This document shows, in pieces, positions 17,823 through 26,949 of a stretch of 64,000 nucleotides of DNA. A program made the position numbers and the translations under genes. Each line of letters opens with the position of its first letter. Within the stretch, counting starts at the first letter, position 1. Source of the stretch: JASHVB01 sp963762885 (GTDB taxonomy: Bacteria; Pseudomonadota; Alphaproteobacteria; Acetobacterales; Acetobacteraceae); NCBI GenBank assembly GCA_963762885.1, contig CAVXNH010000051.1, positions 62,001 through 126,000 on the forward strand. The letters are read 5' to 3'. The notes below the pieces were generated by a model. The model was not told where the DNA came from. It ran no database searches and saw nothing but the letters and a program-made list of their open reading frames with translations.

Positions 17823-18368
17823 ATGTTCGACACCCCCTACGACCCCCTGCACATCTTCAAGCCCAACGGACCCGTCAACCTCACCGCCATCACCGCCCTG
17901 CTCGAGGACACCATCCGCGCCAGCCGCCCCGCCCCCCGCGCGGACGGCACCGCGATCTCCGACGCCGACCACCGCACCACCATCATGCTCGCCATCGCCG
18001 GCCTGGAACCCGGCACCACCGCCGAGGCGATGCACGCCAGCCAGATCGTCGCCGCCCACGCCACCGGCATGCACTTGCTCGATACCGCCGAGGCGGCCGA
18101 CGCCACCCCGCTCGAAAAGCGCCGGGTCGCGTCGCTGGCGCTCGGCTTCCTGCGGTTCGCCCAGACCGCCACGCGTTCACTGGAGAAGCGCCAGGCGCTG
18201 CGGCGCAAGGACGACCTGGATTATCCCCACTACGTCGCCGCCATCCGCCGGGCGATGGAGGGCGAGGTGGAGAGGTTCAAGCAGGAGTGGGAACGCACAC
18301 ACCAGCCGGGCGCCGGGCCGGCGGACGTGGCACGGTCACAGGTTCGCGGGGGTCGAGACGCCGGATGA
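17823..18368 (+). CDS. Conserved hypothetical protein, 181 residues, in repeat locus A
   Basis: ATG 17823 has GGAGG seven bases upstream. The protein is soluble and helical. It begins with FDTPYDPLHIFKPNGPVNLT and has a central IMLAIAGLEPGTTAEAMHAS, then EKRRVASLALGFLRFAQTATRS. The C-terminal ~40 residues are Gly/Arg-rich and run into the repeat array, so they may be an acquired extension. No family is recognised. The same repeats surround the HGGxSTGP gene at 60-61 kb, so the two loci may belong to one system. Confidence 0.6.
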   Translation: MFDTPYDPLHIFKPNGPVNLTAITALLEDTIRASRPAPRADGTAISDADHRTTIMLAIAGLEPGTTAEAMHASQIVAAHATGMHLLDTAEAADATPLEKRRVASLALGFLRFAQTATRSLEKRQALRRKDDLDYPHYVAAIRRAMEGEVERFKQEWERTHQPGAGPADVARSQVRGGRDAG

Positions 18369-18747
18369 CGGGCAACACCCCATGCAACGTGAGGCGGCGC
18401 GGGCCGCCGCGCCCGAGGCGGCCGCAGCCCCGCCCACTCCGCCGCCACCGACGCAGCGTCGCCCGGAGGGATGGCAACACCCCATGCGCCAATTGGCGAC
18501 GCCGGCCGCCGCGCGCGACGCTGAGGCAGAAGCGGCCTTTCCGCCGCCGGCGGCACCGGCGCAGCGTCGTCCGGATGGCGGGCAAAACCCCATGCAACGT
18601 GAGGCGGCCCGGGGTGCTCTTGCCGGCACGGGACCGGTTCCCGGCGCGGCGCCGCGAGCGCCGTCCCGGCCCGGAGCCGGCGGCATCGCTCCGGCTGTGG
18701 CTGCCGCATAGGCGCAGTGGCGGGAAAGACCCCATGCAACGTGAGGA
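18361..18747 (+). repeat. Four copies of a CCCCATGCAACGTGAGG/GCGCCAATT repeat
   Basis: Copies centre on 18370-18394, 18470-18497, 18581-18604 and 18721-18746. The core is GGCAAxACCCCATGC followed by either AACGTGAGG or GCCAATT. Copies 2 and 3 share a longer upstream part (GCAGCGTCGxCCGGAxGG). The AACGTGAGG form equals the 3' end of the HGGxSTGP gene (codons His-Ala-Thr-stop), indicating derivation from such coding repeats. Reading frame is not conserved between copies here. Confidence 0.75.
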
Positions 18748-19119
18748 ACGCGGCTGCCGTGATCATTCGCGGCGGGGCATGGGGCGGCGCGCGGCACGGC
18801 AAGCAAGAAGGTTTTGCCGCAGATGCACGCAGATGCACGCAGATGGGCCGGAGCCCGGCATGCTCGTTCACGGTAAACCCGGAGGGACCGCGCCTGGCGA
18901 GCCGCAGTGTTGCGGTGACCCCAGTCCTATCTGCGTGCATCTGCGTGCATCTGCGGCAAAACCTTCTCGCTTGCTTTGCTGCGAGCCGCACTTCGCGGGG
19001 GAGGGAGTCGCCGGTCGCAACGCGCCGGGCAGGACCCCATGCACCAATTCGGTCCGCCTCTCCACCGAGCCGATGCGCGCTGCGGTCGGAAAGACCCGAT
19101 GCACCAATTCGGGCCGGCA
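18722..19119 (+). repeat. Structured repeat element, copy A, with 46+46 bp inverted repeat
   Basis: The element runs from CCCCATGCAACGTGAGGAA to two CCAATTCGG boxes (about 19027-19055 and 19084-19119). Inside, arms 18799-18844 and 18929-18974 pair at 45 of 46 positions around an 84-base loop; each arm contains GCAGATGCAC repeats and the sequence GGTTTTGCC. A diverged copy lies in reverse orientation at 60337-60645. No convincing protein is encoded. RNA from either strand would fold into a long hairpin. Confidence 0.8.
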
Positions 19120-19167
19120 TGTGCTGCCCGCTCCGTGGCGGCCCCGCCGTTCCGGTTTGCGGCTGCG

Positions 19168-20055
19168 CTACGCCTGCTTCAACTCGATCAGGCTGCGGCG
19201 GATTTTTCTGCCGCGCTCGACCATGTCCTCGATATACGCGGCGTCGCCCCAGCGCACCGCGCGGGACATCGCCTGGGCGTCCTCCATGAAGCGGCCCAGC
19301 ATCTCCAGCAGGGCCTCGCGGTTGTTCAGGAAGATGTCGCGCCACATCACCGGATCTGACGCGGCGATACGGGTGAAGTCGCGGAAGCCCGACGCGGCGA
19401 AGTTCAGCACCTCCTGGCGGCTTTCGCCAGCGAGGTCGTCGGCGGTGCCGCAGATGGTGAAGGCGATCAGGTGCGGCAGGTGCGACACGATGGCCAGCAC
19501 GCGGTCGTGGTGGGCGGGCTCCATGCGCTCGATCATGGAGCCGCAGCGGCGCCAGAGTTCGGCGACTTTCTCCACCGCGGCTTCGTCGGTGCCGGGGGGC
19601 GGGGTGAGCAGGGTCCAGCGGCCCTGGAAGAGGGTGGTGAAGCCGGCGTCGGGGCCGGAGTACTCGGTGCCGGCCACCGGGTGGGCGGGGACGAAGTGGA
19701 CGCCGGCCGGGACCAGCGGGCCGACATCGCGGATCACCGACTGCTTGGTGGAGCCGACATCGGTCAGGATCGCTCCGGGGGCGAGGTGTGGCGCGATGCG
19801 TTCGGCCAGCTCGGCGAAGGCTCCCACCGGCGCACAAAGCATGACGCAGTCGGCGCCCTCGACGGCGCGGGCCGGGTCGAGTTCCACGCGGTCGGCGAAC
19901 CCCAGTTGCTCGACGCGGTCGAGGGTTTTCTGGGTGCGGGCGTTGACGACGATCTCGGCCGCGAGGTCGCCGCGGTCGCGGGCGATGCGGGCGATGGAAC
20001 TGCCGATCAGGCCCACGCCGAGCAGGGCGAGGCGACGGAAGATGGGGTCAGGCAT
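19168..20055 (-). CDS. tyrA: Prephenate/arogenate dehydrogenase TyrA
   Basis: The protein starts at ATG 20055 (MPDPIFRRLALLGVG); an in-frame upstream Met adds eight residues without family support. It has the Rossmann GVGLIGSSIA motif, DVGSTKQSV, HPVAGTEYSG with the catalytic His, and SHLPHLIAF, all hallmarks of the NAD(P)-dependent dehydrogenase of tyrosine synthesis. No ACT domain follows. It is downstream of hisC on the same strand, separated by a palindromic repeat array, so it may be co-transcribed. Confidence 0.93.
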   Translation of the reverse strand: MPDPIFRRLALLGVGLIGSSIARIARDRGDLAAEIVVNARTQKTLDRVEQLGFADRVELDPARAVEGADCVMLCAPVGAFAELAERIAPHLAPGAILTDVGSTKQSVIRDVGPLVPAGVHFVPAHPVAGTEYSGPDAGFTTLFQGRWTLLTPPPGTDEAAVEKVAELWRRCGSMIERMEPAHHDRVLAIVSHLPHLIAFTICGTADDLAGESRQEVLNFAASGFRDFTRIAASDPVMWRDIFLNNREALLEMLGRFMEDAQAMSRAVRWGDAAYIEDMVERGRKIRRSLIELKQA

Positions 20056-20074
20056 GGACGGCCGAGATACAAAC

Positions 20075-20187
20075 GTCATTCCCGCGAAAGCGGGGACCTA
20101 TGTCACGTGGGTCCCCGCTTTCGCGGGGATGACGGGTACGGGGCCGGGGATGACGGGTAAGGGGCCGGGGATGACGGGTACGGGGGG
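20075..20187. repeat. REP-like palindrome followed by three 21-bp direct repeats
   Basis: Arms 20075-20098 and 20110-20133 (GTCATTCCCGCGAAAGCGGG type) form a 24-bp stem with one wobble. From about 20125 three near-identical 21-base units (GGGGATGACGGGTACGGGGCC) follow. The array lies between hisC and tyrA, both on the minus strand, so it would be inside their transcript. A related palindrome occurs at 23786-23860. Confidence 0.85.
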
Positions 20188-20195
20188 ACAGGACT

Positions 20196-21290
20196 TCAGC
20201 CATGGGCCTGGCGCATAAACGTGGTCAGGGCCTCGATCACCGCCTGCACCTCCTCGCCGGTGCCGACGGTGATGCGGAGGCAGTCGGGCAGGCCGTAGCC
20301 GCCCACGCCGCGCACGATGATGCCGCGCTGGCGCAGGAAGGCGTCGGCCGCTTCGGCTTGCTCCGGGCTCCCGAAATCGGCCAGGACAAAGTTGCCCTCG
20401 CTGGGCCAGACCTTGAGGCCGGCCGCGGCCAGGCCGGCCGCCAACTTGGGCCGCCATTCGGCGTTGTGGTCGCGGCCTTTCTCCACCCAGCCGGGCTCGG
20501 CCAGGGCGGCGATCGCCGCCGCCTGCGCTGCCACCGATACGTTGAACGGTCCGCGCACCCGGTTCAGCACGTCCACCACCGCCGGCGGGGCGTAGCACCA
20601 GCCGATGCGCATGCCGCCCAGGCCGAATACCTTGGAGAAGGTGCGGGTCATCACCGTGTTGTCGGCGGCATCGACCAGCTTCACGCCGGGATCGTAGCCG
20701 GGGCGAGTGACGTACTCGGCGTAGGCGGAGTCGATGACCAGCAGCACCTCGGGGGGCAGGCCGGCCCGCAGGCGCTCCACTTCGGACTGCGGCAGCATGG
20801 AGCCGGTGGGGTTGTTCGGATTGGCCAGGAACATCAGGCGCGTCGCCGGCGATACCGCCGCCAGCATGGCGTCCACGTCGGCGGTGAGGTTGCGTTCCGG
20901 CACCTTGATCACCCGGCTGCCGGCATAGGTGCCCGCGATGAAGTAGATCGCGAAGCCGTGCGCCGACATCACGATGTCCCGCCCCGGCCCCCGTATGCCA
21001 GGCACAACTGATAGATCAGGTCGTCGGACCCCGCGCCGCAGACGATACGCGCCGGGTCCAGGCCCCAGCGGCGGCCGATCGCCTCGCGCAACGCATCGGC
21101 GCCGCCGTCGGGGTAGCGATACACCTCCTCTGCCGCGCGGCGGATCGCGTCCTGCGCGCCGGGAGGCACGCCGAACGCGCCCTCGTTGGAGGACAGCTTG
21201 ATGGTGCGGTTGATCCCCGGCAGCGTCGAATTCGCCCCCGATATAGGGCGAGATCGTCAGGACCTCCGGCCGCGGGCGAGGCGTGGTCAC
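20196..21290 (-). CDS. hisC: Histidinol-phosphate aminotransferase HisC (two frameshifts as read)
   Basis: This PLP-dependent fold-type I aminotransferase acts in histidine synthesis and often on aromatic keto-acids. GTG 21290 gives VTTPRPRPEVLTISPYIGG. The frame breaks at about 21228-21235 and resumes with STLPGINRTIKLSSNEGAFG. It breaks again at about 20983-20993 after QLCLAYGG and resumes with GRDIVMSAHGFAIY to the stop. Each repair needs one base, and the second lies in a GC-rich run. Conserved features include NPNNPTGS, DSAYAEYV and TFSKVFGLGGMRIGW with the PLP lysine. Start and chorismate-mutase stop overlap (GTGA). The split pattern in an otherwise perfect gene suggests sequence error. 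Confidence 0.88.
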   Translation of the reverse strand: MTTPRPRPEVLTISPYIGGEFDAAGDQPHHQAVLQRGRVRRASRRAGRDPPRGRGGVSLPRRRRRCVARGDRPPLGPGPGAYRLRRGVRRPDLSVVPGIRGPGRDIVMSAHGFAIYFIAGTYAGSRVIKVPERNLTADVDAMLAAVSPATRLMFLANPNNPTGSMLPQSEVERLRAGLPPEVLLVIDSAYAEYVTRPGYDPGVKLVDAADNTVMTRTFSKVFGLGGMRIGWCYAPPAVVDVLNRVRGPFNVSVAAQAAAIAALAEPGWVEKGRDHNAEWRPKLAAGLAAAGLKVWPSEGNFVLADFGSPEQAEAADAFLRQRGIIVRGVGGYGLPDCLRITVGTGEEVQAVIEALTTFMRQAHG

Positions 21291-22184
21291 GCGGCGCCTC
21301 CCACCGGCACCGCGTAGCCGCCCAGCACGATCGGCGGGCGCGCGGCCGCCAGCTGTCCAGCCGCTTGTCGTCGGCCGCGACGTGGCCCTCGACCTCGACC
21401 AGCGCGTGGGCCTGGGGCGCACCCGGATCGCGCTTCAGCAGCACCATGCCCGGGGCGAAGCCGGCCGCGGTCAGCGCTGCTGTCAGCCTGGCGCGGCTGA
21501 CATCCTCGTCCAGCTCCAGCCCGATCAGCGAGCGGTCCTGCTCGCTGGGATCCGGTGGAACGGGGCTACCACCAGCGCCTGGACGGAGGGGCTGCCTTCC
21601 GGCCGCGCGGTCCAGAACGGCAGCCGGGCGACGACGTGGATGTCGGGGTGCAGCAGCGCGGTCCACCAGCCCTCGGTTTCCGACGGCAGCGGCAGGACGG
21701 CAACCGAGGCGCCGCCGCCGGACAGGTCGCCGATCGCCTGGGACGGGCTGTGATGCGCGCGCAGCGGGGTCAGCGCGCCGTATTGCTCGCGGGCAAGCTG
21801 GGTGTAGGCGGCGCCGGGATGCGGGTCGCATACCGCCAGGGCGAAGCCGTCCTGCATGCCGGTGGTGGCGGCAAGCAGCTCCCGCCAGATGCGATACAGC
21901 GCCTGCGGTGGCAGCGACCCCTGGTGGCGGGAGAGCAATCGGCGGATGATCGACGCCTCGCGTCCAGGCCGTAGCGCGCTGCGCTTGCCGGCTTGCGCCA
22001 CCGCCTCGATCACCCGGGCGCGGCGCATCAGCAGGTCGTGCATGGCGTCGTCGATCGCGTCGAGTTCGGCACGCAGCGCGGCGAGACCATTGGCGGCCGT
22101 GCTGCGCCAGCCCTCGAGGGGCGGCGGTTCCTCGGGTTCCGAGGGCGTGGGCGGGGCAGATTCGATTGGGGCGGGGCTCGACAT
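21287..22184 (-). CDS. Chorismate mutase with C-terminal regulatory-like domain (two frameshifts as read)
   Basis: The N-terminal domain is an AroQ-type chorismate mutase (LAALRAELDAIDDAMHDLLM, then RRARVIEAVAQAGK and PGREASIIRRLL). It is followed by a prephenate-dehydratase-like region lacking clear catalytic motifs, and an ACT-like tail (QDRSLIGLELDEDVSRARLT). Frame breaks lie at about 21555-21570 and 21355-21362, each repaired by one base. The repaired end reads RPPIVLGGYAVPVGGAA and its stop overlaps the hisC start. The start could be ATG 22184 or 22223; neither has a good Shine-Dalgarno. With hisC and tyrA it forms an aromatic amino-acid operon. Confidence 0.75.
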
Positions 22185-22355
22185 CGTTTTCGCCGAGAGG
22201 GGGGCCGGAACAGATAGCGTCATGCGTGGCGGGCCGCAATCAGTGGTCAGTGGTAGGCGGTCAGTGGCCGGGGGTTGTGGCCAGGGTAGTTGCGGGGGGG
22301 ACCGGTGCGGCTTATGCAATCGGCGCGATGGACCAGATAGCGACGCTCGCTCCGG

Positions 22356-23489
22356 GTGACGCATACCCACATCACGTTCGATGATGGGATGGCGCTGGAG
22401 TGCGGCGCCAGCCTGCCTCGGCTGACTGTGGCGTATCGCACCTACGGCACGCTGAACGCGGCGCGTTCGAATGCGGTGCTGGTCTGTCACGCGCTGACGC
22501 TCGACCAGTATGTCGCCGAGCCGCACCCGCTGACCGGCAAGGAAGGCTGGTGGGAGATCGTCGTAGGCCCCGGCCGGCCGGTGGACACCAATCGTTTCTT
22601 CGTCATCTGTGCCAACGTGCTGGGCGGCTGCATGGGCTCCACCGGCCCGCGGTCGGAACGCGAGGACAAGCCCGGCGTGCCGTGGGGGACCGAGTTCCCG
22701 GCGGTGACGATCCGCGACATGGTGCGGGCGCAGAAGCGGCTGATCGACCATCTGAGCATCACTCGGCTGTTCGCGGTGCTGGGCGGCTCGATGGGCGGCA
22801 TGCAGGTGCTGGAGTGGGCGGCGTCGTATCCCGATGCAGTGTTCGCTGCACTGCCGATCGCCACCGCGGCGTATCACTCGGCGCAGAACATCGCGTTCCA
22901 CGAGGTCGGCCGGCAGTCGATCTTCGCCGATCCGGACTGGCAGGGCGGCCGCTATTGGGAGACCGGGCGGGTGCCGGCGCGCGGGCTGGCGGTGGCGCGG
23001 ATGTGTGCACACATCACGTATCTGTCGGAACAGGCGCTGACGCGGAAATTCGGCCGGCGGATTCAGAACGCTCCGAAGGACCCGACCGAGGCGATGCGGC
23101 TGTTCGGCGAGATGTTCGAGGTGGAGAGCTACCTGCGTCACCAGGGCAGCACCTTCGTGCAGCGCTTCGACGCCAACTCGTATCTGACGCTGACGCGGGC
23201 GATGGATTACTTCGACCTGGCGGCGGACTACCAGGGCGATCTGTCGAACGCGTTCCGCGGGACGAAGACGCGGTTCCTGCTGGTGTCGTTCACCTCCGAC
23301 TGGCTGTTCCCGACGGCGGAGAGCCGATCGATCGCGCGGGCGTTGAACCGCGCCGGGGCGAACGTGTCATTCGTGGAGATCCCGAGCGACAAGGGCCACG
23401 ACGCGTTTCTGCTTGACGAGCCGGACCTGCACCGGACGCTGGCGGGGTTCCTCGCGGGCTGCGCGGTGCATGCGGGGCTGGACGGGTAG
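22356..23489 (+). CDS. metX: Homoserine O-acetyltransferase MetX
   Basis: The family makes O-acetyl-L-homoserine from homoserine and acetyl-CoA, the entry to methionine. The protein is an alpha/beta-hydrolase fold with VCHALTLDQYV, the nucleophile elbow GGSMGGMQVLEWA, SDWLFPTAESR with the triad Asp, and DKGHDAFLLDEP with the triad His. GTG 22356 gives 377 residues. An ATG at 22329 in a neighbouring frame (MDQIATLAPGDA) may be the true start if one base is wrong near 22365. It diverges from the aromatic operon. No SAM riboswitch was recognised in the 130-base gap. metW does not follow. Confidence 0.92.
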   Translation: MTHTHITFDDGMALECGASLPRLTVAYRTYGTLNAARSNAVLVCHALTLDQYVAEPHPLTGKEGWWEIVVGPGRPVDTNRFFVICANVLGGCMGSTGPRSEREDKPGVPWGTEFPAVTIRDMVRAQKRLIDHLSITRLFAVLGGSMGGMQVLEWAASYPDAVFAALPIATAAYHSAQNIAFHEVGRQSIFADPDWQGGRYWETGRVPARGLAVARMCAHITYLSEQALTRKFGRRIQNAPKDPTEAMRLFGEMFEVESYLRHQGSTFVQRFDANSYLTLTRAMDYFDLAADYQGDLSNAFRGTKTRFLLVSFTSDWLFPTAESRSIARALNRAGANVSFVEIPSDKGHDAFLLDEPDLHRTLAGFLAGCAVHAGLDG

Positions 23490-23991
23490 CGCGGTAGTCC
23501 AGATCGAGCCGCCTGACGCAACGGGGGGCGGTGGGTGACGCGTGAGCCGGTCGCATGGCAGGAGACTGTGGGTTAATATCCGTTATTTTCGTTGACCATA
23601 TTGGCTAGTCGTGATATTTGTATGATGCCAACAGAAGAGTTCTGCCCAGGCGCGCTTGGCGGATCGGTCGGTAACCCTTTCTCATCCTGCCAAGGAACAC
23701 CAGGTGGCGATTCCAGGCATCGTCACGACATTGGCAGATGTCTCACCGCAACCCGTCGAAAGGCTGACACACCGACACCGCGCCACCCTCATCGTCATCC
23801 CCGCGAAAGCTAGGACCCATGTTGCCTGGATCCCCGCTTCCGCGGGGATGACGATGAGGGGGAACGGTCAATCTTATCGCAGGCTGGTATCAATCCACGA
23901 TCTTTTCAATATCTGTTCGATATGCTGCACTCATAATGTTGCCTGCTGACGTCGGAGTAATTTACGACAAACCCCATCGCGGACCGCTTGT
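23490..23991. other. Intergenic stretch after metX
   Basis: No gene is supported in these 502 bases. Composition is mixed, with AT-rich patches near 23575-23640 and 23890-23980 that could hold the promoter of the regulator at 23992. The REP-like palindrome at 23786-23860 is the only clear structure. Confidence 0.5.
23786..23860. repeat. REP-like palindrome
   Basis: Perfect 20-base outer arms (23786-23805 and 23841-23860, CCCTCATCGTCATCCCCGCG and its complement) with partly paired inner sequence. It shares GTCATCCCCGCG with the element between hisC and tyrA. Confidence 0.85.
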
Positions 23992-26756
23992 ATGCCTGAC
24001 GAGAGCATTCGGCTGGTCCATGCCTCCGGTGAGTGCGAGATCGACCTTGCTCGCCGCGAACTCCGGGTCGGCGGCTCTTTCGTGCCGGTCGGTGGACGAG
24101 CATTTCAAATCATCGAAGTTCTTGCCGGTTCGGCGGGCGAGCTCGTGACCAAAGATGAGCTCCTGGATCGTATCTGGCCCGGTGCGATTGTCACGGAAAA
24201 CACGCTGCAGGTTCATGCGGCCGCGATACGCAAGGCGCTTGGTCCCTATCGGACTTTGCTGAAGACCGAGTCAGGCCGAGGCTATCGCCTGCTCGGTGAC
24301 TGGTCGGTCCGCCGTCACGACGCGGCGAAGCCGCCGGTCGGTCCACAGCGGATGCAGGTCGACGGCGAGTCGCCGGTCACTAATTTTCCTTTATCTGTTA
24401 CGCGCCTCGTTGGCCGAAGGGCGGCGGTGGCGCGGCTGCGAGACTTCGTGTCCGCCTATCGTGTGGTGACCCTGACCGGACCCGGCGGCATCGGCAAAAC
24501 CAGCCTTGCCTTGAAAGTCGCGCGCAGAGTAGTGGCAGAGTTCGCCGACGGCGGCTGGCTCGTCGAGCTGGCGTCGCTGTCGGATCCCGCCCTCGTGCCA
24601 ACGGCGGCGGCGGGAGTGCTCGGGTTGCTGATCGGGCCCGCCAGTATCACGGCCGAAGCCGTCGCACGTTCCATCGGCGATAAAAAGTTGCTCCTGGTCC
24701 TCGACAATTGCGAGCACCTCATCGAGGCGGCCGCGACGCTGACCGAAACTCTCGTGGCGCTCTGCCCACACACCACGATCATCACGACGAGCCGTGAAAC
24801 CCTCAGATTCGAGGCGAGCATGTTTACCGTGTTCCGCCGCTCGAAGTTCCCGCTCCTGGGCAAGATGCGGCGGAGCACATTTTGAGCCACGGCGCGGTCG
24901 AGCTGTTTATCGCCAGAACGAAAGCATTGGACTCGGGCTTCTCGCCGCATGCTGGCGAACTTCCGAGCATTGGCGCGATCTGCCGGCATCTCGATGGCAT
25001 CCCGCTGGCGATCGAATTCGCGGCGGCGCACGCTTCGACGTCCGGCATCCAACAGGTGGCCGACGGCTTGCACGATCGTTTCGCTTTGTTGACGCGCGGA
25101 CGCCGCACGGCACTGCCCCGGCATCGAACCCTGCGAGGCGTGCTCGACTGGAGCTATGAACTGCTGTCCGAGCCGGAGCAGGTTTTGCTGCGCCATCTGG
25201 CCATATTCTCGGGTGGCTTCACCGTCGAGGCCGCCGCGGCGGTGACTGGTGACGTGGCCGACCGGGCCTCCGCCATCGATCGCGTCGCCAACCTAATCGA
25301 CAAGTCCCTGGTCTCGCTCGACCGCGATACGCCCTCACGTTGGTATTTGTTGGACACGATCCGTGCCTACGCGCTTGAGAAGCTCGCCCTGGAAGGCGAA
25401 CGCGAAACGGCGGCGCGGCGGCACGCGATGTATTTTCGCGATCTCTTTCCACGGTCAGCAGCGGTATCCGATGCCAGCGCTTCGGCGTGACGAGCGCACG
25501 GGCCGGTTTTTGGAAATCGACAACGTTCGCGCCGCCCTCGACTGGTGCTTCTCAGCCGGCGGGGACAGGGCAATCGGCGTCGACCTCGCCGCTGGCTCCG
25601 CGCTTTGGTTGCAGGTCGATAGGGGTATTCCATGCTCGACACGACGCGCGGCGCGTGGCGGTCACTGGATCTCTTGGCCAAAGCTCTCGACATCGCTGAG
25701 GCCCTGGATGATCTTGATGCTCAGGCGCAGGCTCTGGTGGGCGTTATCACTTATCACCACTTTGGCTCCGGGCACGACAAGACGAGGGCGGCGGCCGAGC
25801 GGCTTTTGCAGTTGGCGGACCGGATAGGCGACGCGGCACTCAGGCGCAATGCCGACGGGCTGATGGGCAATGCATTGGTTATGGTCGGTAGGCCGCGAGA
25901 GGCGCAAGCATTTCTGCAAAGCTTCATGAACGTTGATCATTTGGTGCCAGATCAATCACGGTGGTTCAGAATTTTGCTGGTGTATCGTGGTGTGGCGCGC
26001 GCGTTTTTTTCGCGGGCGCTCTGGTTGCGGGGTTTCATCGACCAGGCGAAGCAAGAGGCTCAGGTTAGTCTCGACGAGTTGCCGGCCACGGACCATCCAT
26101 TCGTGCTCTGCCGTGCGCTGTGTTATGGCGTGTGCCGTATCATGCCCACCACCGGCGATTTCGCGGCCGCCGAGCAAAGTATCGCGCGCCTGATCGAGGT
26201 CGCGACACGAATCAATGCGCCATTCTGGGAGACCGCGGGGCGTTTCCTCTCCGGAAAGTTGATGATCGAGCGGGACGAATTGGCGCAAGGCGTGGCGGTG
26301 TTGAACGATGCCTTCGACACCTGTCGCCGTACCGGATGGCGGATGTCGCACCCGGAGTTCAAGGGTGCCCTCGCGACGGGGCTTGCCGGGCTTGGCCACC
26401 TTGACGAGGCGATCGCCGCCGTGAACGAGGGATTAGGTGACGTGGTACACGCCGAGCACGGCCACGACCTGTTCTTCGCCGAGCTGCTGCGCATCAAGGG
26501 CGAAATTCAGCTCCGGCGCGGGGACATGGCGGCGGCGGAAGATTCGTTTCGAGAGGCGATTAACATCGCTCGGCAGCAGGAAGCGCTGCTCTGGGAACTG
26601 CGCGCCTCCCTCAGTCTCGCGCGCGTGCGTGCGAACCAAGGCCGCGGCGGCGAGGCACGACGGCTTGTGGCCCAGGTCTACGATCGCTTCACCGAGGGCC
26701 TCAAGACCCCCGACTTACGTGCCGCGAAAGCGTTTCTGGACGAACTTCCGGGATGA
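23992..26756 (+). CDS. Winged-helix / STAND-type ATPase / TPR transcriptional regulator, three frameshifts as read
   Basis: ATG 23992 starts an OmpR/CadC-type winged helix (residues ~10-100, ending KTESGRGYRLLG). A P-loop ATPase follows (LTGPGGIGKTSLALKVA, then LLLVLDNCEHLIEAA and TTIITTSRE). The frame then shifts at about 24825-24831 (into VPPLEVPAPGQDAAEHI), again at about 25440-25490 (into LRRDERTGRFLEIDNVRAAL), and at about 25600-25640 into a TPR-rich C-terminus ending LDELPG. Joined, it gives about 920 residues, normal for this ATPase-regulator family. The target is unknown; no divergent partner gene exists. Three breaks could mean a pseudogene or sequence error. Confidence 0.8.
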
Positions 26757-26823
26757 CGCTCGCTTATTTTCATCGAGTCAGTTTCAGCGGCGCGTGAGAC
26801 TAACACACCGGCCGAGGCCGCAC

Positions 26824-26851
26824 CGTCATGCCGACGCAGGTCGGCATGACG
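26824..26851. terminator. Hairpin between convergent genes
   Basis: Perfect 12-base arms (26824-26835 and 26840-26851) flank a four-base loop, 68 bases after the regulator stop and before the converging MFS gene. It resembles a short REP unit (CGTCATGCCGAC). Confidence 0.6.
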
Positions 26852-26949
26852 ATGGGTCTGCCGTTCGAGTGTCAATGTTGAGGCCGGCGGGTATTAAAAG
26901 GCGCCGAAGCGACCTGAGCCAATCGTGTTCCTTGCCTGCATCGTGTCCC

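Noticed and set aside
17798..20218. 806-codon plus-strand frame through repeat locus A and tyrA
   Set aside because: It runs through non-coding repeats and antisense to tyrA; the peptide is low-complexity and repeats simply reflect the DNA boxes.
22224..22355. SAM riboswitch upstream of metX
   Set aside because: No SAM-II or SAM-I core pattern was recognised; the region shows only repeated GTCAGTGG-like words.
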